Assembly: GCF_038396765.1 (NCBI RefSeq)
Contig: NZ_CP150096.1
Coordinates: 4,509,001-4,573,000 of the forward strand
Reading direction: 5' to 3'
DNA: 64,000 bases
From: Chitinophaga caseinilytica
Lineage (GTDB): Bacteria; Bacteroidota; Bacteroidia; Chitinophagales; Chitinophagaceae
Shown one piece after another: positions 61,278 to 64,000 of the stretch. Position numbers and translations under genes: made by a program. The first letter of the stretch is position 1. Each line of letters starts with the position of its first letter. Below the pieces are notes generated by a model. That model was not told the origin of the DNA, did not search any database, and saw only the letters and a program-made list of their open reading frames with translations.

Positions 61278-62777
61278 ATGGAACAGCGGTACGTTTCAAT
61301 ATGGTTCCGTCACCTCCTGACGGACTGGATGGCCATCCGCACCCCGGCGCTCACCGGAACGGCCTTCGTATTCACTACCAAAGACAGGGGCAGGAACATG
61401 GTTTCCCACGCCAGTGCCACCGCACAATCCGCCGGCATCGCACCCGGCATGCTGCTCACGGATGCGCGGGCACGTGTAAACGCGCTACAGGATTTCGAAT
61501 TGCCCGAAAACCAGGAAACGCACATCCTCCAAAAAATCGCCAACTGGTGCCTGCGCTTCACGCCCGCCGTGGCCCTGGACGCGCCCGACGGACTGCTATT
61601 GAACGTGACCGGCTGCGCGCATCTATGGGGTGGGGAAGCGGCTTACCTGTCTGATTTGATGGAAAAGCTCACCGCATTCGGGTACATCCTGAACGCAGGC
61701 ATGGCACCTTCGCCTGGCAGCGCCTGGGCCATCGCGCGCTTCGGCTCCGCCAGTCAGATCATTCCCAATGGCGATCAGCTCAAAGCCTTGCTTGGCTTAC
61801 CTCCCGCGGCATTGCGCCTGGAGCAGCACACCGTAAACCGCCTCTATCAGCTGGGCCTGGAACGGATCGAAGATTTCATCAAAATGCCGCGCCCCATGCT
61901 CCGCCGCCGGTTCGGCCCGCTATTGCTCACCCGGATCGACCAGGCGCTGGGCTACGAAGCCGAGCCCCTGACTTACATCCAGCCACCCGTTCCCTACAAC
62001 GAGCGCCTCCCGTGCCTGGAGCCCATCATGACCGCCACCGGCGTCACCATTGCACTCGAGCGCCTGTTGGAACACCTCTGCGCACGCCTCCAGGCAGAAG
62101 GCCAGGGCCTCCGGAAAGCCACGTTGCTGGCCTATCGCATCGACGGTAAAACCATTTCCATCCAAATCACCAGCAACCATGCCTCCAGCCATGCCGCGCA
62201 TCTGCTGCACCTGTTTTCCATCCGCATCCCGCAGCTGGAGCCAGGCCCCGGCATCGAAACCTTCGTTTTGCAGGCGGAGCGCGTGCAGCCCGTAGCATCC
62301 ACGCAGGAAGGGATTTGGCGCAGCAACGGCGGCTTGCAGGATGTGGCGATCGCTGAAATGCTGGACAGGGTTACCGCCAAACTCGGCCCGAACGTCATCG
62401 GCCGGTACATGCCCCAGGCACAGCACTGGCCGGAACAATCGTACCGGGTTACCGACAGTCTTACCGACAACCCCTCCATCGCCTGGCCGGAAAAACTGCG
62501 CCCGGTCTCCCTGCTCGCAAAACCCCAGCCCATTACCGTCACGGCCCCGATCCCGGATTATCCGCCCATGCTCTTCATCATGAACGGAAAAATCCACACC
62601 ATCAAAAAAGCCGACGGGCCGGAACGCATCGAACGGGCGTGGTGGACAGACGCCGGCGAACACCGCGATTATTACATCGTGGAAGACCACGAAGGCCGCC
62701 GCTTCTGGATTTTCCGGCTGGGCCATTACGATCCGGAAAAACCCGCCGGATGGTTCGTCCATGGTTATTTCCCCTGA
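61278..62777 (+). CDS. imuB: ImuB, inactive Y-family polymerase-like protein
   Basis: 499 residues. Y-family DNA-polymerase fold that links DnaE2 to the sliding clamp. It has YVSIWFRHLLTDW where active polymerases carry the first catalytic Asp, so those acids are missing, as expected of ImuB. A helix-hairpin-helix region lies at LYQLGLERIEDFIKMPRPML. The C-terminus lies in the little-finger and ImuB tail. It starts two bases after imuA. Confidence 0.9.
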   Translation: MEQRYVSIWFRHLLTDWMAIRTPALTGTAFVFTTKDRGRNMVSHASATAQSAGIAPGMLLTDARARVNALQDFELPENQETHILQKIANWCLRFTPAVALDAPDGLLLNVTGCAHLWGGEAAYLSDLMEKLTAFGYILNAGMAPSPGSAWAIARFGSASQIIPNGDQLKALLGLPPAALRLEQHTVNRLYQLGLERIEDFIKMPRPMLRRRFGPLLLTRIDQALGYEAEPLTYIQPPVPYNERLPCLEPIMTATGVTIALERLLEHLCARLQAEGQGLRKATLLAYRIDGKTISIQITSNHASSHAAHLLHLFSIRIPQLEPGPGIETFVLQAERVQPVASTQEGIWRSNGGLQDVAIAEMLDRVTAKLGPNVIGRYMPQAQHWPEQSYRVTDSLTDNPSIAWPEKLRPVSLLAKPQPITVTAPIPDYPPMLFIMNGKIHTIKKADGPERIERAWWTDAGEHRDYYIVEDHEGRRFWIFRLGHYDPEKPAGWFVHGYFP

Positions 62778-62794
62778 ACAAAAACTTTAACGGT

Positions 62795-64000
62795 ATGGCA
62801 TATACGGAATTACAGGTCACCAGCAACTTCTCCTTCCTGCAAGGGGCCAGTCACCCCGATGAACTGGTGGAGGAATCGGCGATCCTGAAATATAGCGCGC
62901 TCGCCATTACCGACCACAATACCATGGCCGGCATCGTGCGGGCACATACGGCCGCGAAGGCTTTCGGCATCCGGCTCATCGTGGGCTGCAGGCTCAACCT
63001 GACCGACGGGCCAGGCTTGCTGGCATTCCCGACAGACGCGGCAGCTTACGGCAATATCTCGACGCTGCTGTCTACCGGGAACATGCGCGCAGAAAAGGGG
63101 AGATGCGATATTGCGCGGTCGGACCTGGCGAAATATGCGAAGGGAAGCCGTTTCATCGTTATTCCCCCAGCTACCCTCAACCGCTCCTTCACCTTCGATC
63201 CCGTTTTCGAGCGGCAAATGGGCGATTACCACGATCTCCTCGGCGATCAGCTCTACATCGCCGCCAGCCATGGTTATATGGGAGACGACCGCAAGCGGAT
63301 CTTCCGCATCCAGCAATTGGCGGGACGCTTCAAAGCGCCCATGGTGGCTACGAACGACGTCCATTACCATACTGCCGAAAGGCGCCAGTTGCAGGACGTG
63401 CTGACCTGCATCCGTAACAAATGTACCATCGCCACGGCGGGTTACCTGCTGCATCCCAACGCGGAGCGGCATTTGAAGACTTCCCGGGAAATGGAGCGCC
63501 TGTTCCGCCAATACCCCGACGCCATCGGGCGGACGCAGGAGATTGCCGAAGCGGCACGTTTTTCCCTCGACCAGCTCACCTACGTCTATCCCCGGGAAAT
63601 CACGCGGGAAGGGCGTTCCCCGCAAGCGGAACTGGAAGTGCTGGCCTGGGAAGGCGCCCATGAACGGTATGGACGGATCATCCCCCAACAAATCCAGACC
63701 GACATCCGGAAGGAGCTGGATTTTATCGAAAGAATGGAATACGCGCCGTTTTTCCTCACCGTGTACGATGTGGTCCGATATTGCAAAGCAAATGGAATTC
63801 TTTGCCAGGGGCGCGGATCTGCAGCCAACTCCACCGTTTGTTTCGTAACGGGCATTACGTCTGTAGACCCCACCAAATTCTCCCTGCTGTTCGAACGTTT
63901 CGCATCCGCCGCCCGCCGCGAACCGCCCGATATCGATCTCGACATCGAACATGAGCGGCGCGAAGAAGTGATCCAGTACCTCTACAACAAATACGGCCGG
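62795..64000 (+). CDS. dnaE2: Error-prone DNA polymerase III alpha subunit DnaE2, 3'-truncated by window edge
   Basis: 402 codons in the window, running out of it. The N-terminal PHP domain begins TELQVTSNFSFLQGASHPDE and contains ALAITDHNTMAGIVRAH. The polymerase palm begins with CQGRGSAANSTVCFVTGIT, and PDIDLDIEHERREEVIQYLY carries the first two catalytic Asp of the C-family. It performs translesion synthesis with ImuA and ImuB. It starts 17 bases after imuB. Confidence 0.95.
   Translation, partial: MAYTELQVTSNFSFLQGASHPDELVEESAILKYSALAITDHNTMAGIVRAHTAAKAFGIRLIVGCRLNLTDGPGLLAFPTDAAAYGNISTLLSTGNMRAEKGRCDIARSDLAKYAKGSRFIVIPPATLNRSFTFDPVFERQMGDYHDLLGDQLYIAASHGYMGDDRKRIFRIQQLAGRFKAPMVATNDVHYHTAERRQLQDVLTCIRNKCTIATAGYLLHPNAERHLKTSREMERLFRQYPDAIGRTQEIAEAARFSLDQLTYVYPREITREGRSPQAELEVLAWEGAHERYGRIIPQQIQTDIRKELDFIERMEYAPFFLTVYDVVRYCKANGILCQGRGSAANSTVCFVTGITSVDPTKFSLLFERFASAARREPPDIDLDIEHERREEVIQYLYNKYGR

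Overview
The window is a GC-rich chromosomal segment of a Bacteroidota, most likely a Chitinophaga-like member of the Chitinophagaceae. The evidence is a SusC/SusD pair with DUF4369-TlpA proteins, BT_3928-family, DUF4252 and DUF1599 proteins, the folP-cdaA pairing typical of the phylum, and many promoters of the Bacteroidota type (-33 TTTG, -7 TAnnTTTG). I saw no tRNA, rRNA, CRISPR array, IS element or prophage. Both ends cut genes: lepA at the left and dnaE2 at the right.

Layout. 1-9.9 kb is mostly housekeeping: lepA, a Dph6-like ATPase, manA, yraN, cdaA, folP, DUF1599, a DoxX/BT_3928 protein and a lone ABC permease. 10-12.2 kb is an ECF sigma / anti-sigma / DUF4252 x2 cassette. 12.2-17.9 kb holds small enzymes, NTF2-like proteins, a GNAT and an orphan NarL-type regulator. 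18-27.8 kb is a nutrient-uptake locus (susC, susD, two TlpA-like lipid- or periplasm-facing thioredoxins) divergent from an unusual three-gene LytS/LytTR system whose first member looks like a pseudokinase. 27.8-36 kb has an MFS efflux pump, an isoprenoid-enzyme-like protein, a serine hydrolase, several lipoproteins, a second orphan NarL regulator and a DUF3472 protein. 35.8-37.7 kb is an ArsR-led operon with three regularly spaced operator copies. katG and an acyltransferase follow.

41.6-44.2 kb looks like a decaying island. It has a haem-copper-oxidase-like membrane protein, a small cox4/NorF-like gene, an FMN split-barrel protein, and 3'-terminal remnants of two vanished genes (an ADP-ribosylglycohydrolase and a cytochrome oxidase subunit III). 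44.2-48.2 kb is a complete D-galactonate catabolic operon (dgoA, dgoD, dgoT, dgoK). 48.4-57 kb has a metalloprotease-like protein, a truncated DUF1801 gene, a choice-of-anchor lipoprotein, a TPR histidine kinase, an oxidoreductase with its divergent AraC regulator, and a glycerophosphodiesterase. 57-60.2 kb is a marR-rph (rifampicin phosphotransferase) operon whose junction carries an 80-bp tandem duplication. That duplication creates a chimeric 29-codon ORF bridging both genes. 60.2-64 kb is the imuA-imuB-dnaE2 mutagenesis cassette, preceded by two ~114-bp tandem repeats and a promoter embedded in an inverted repeat.

The most unusual signals are the chimeric bridging ORF in marR-rph, the pseudokinase/kinase/regulator overlap chain, the 26-bp-phased ArsR operators, the promoter repeats of the mutagenesis cassette, and the gene remnants in the 41.6-43.4 kb region. 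All calls are from reading the sequence; no database search was run.
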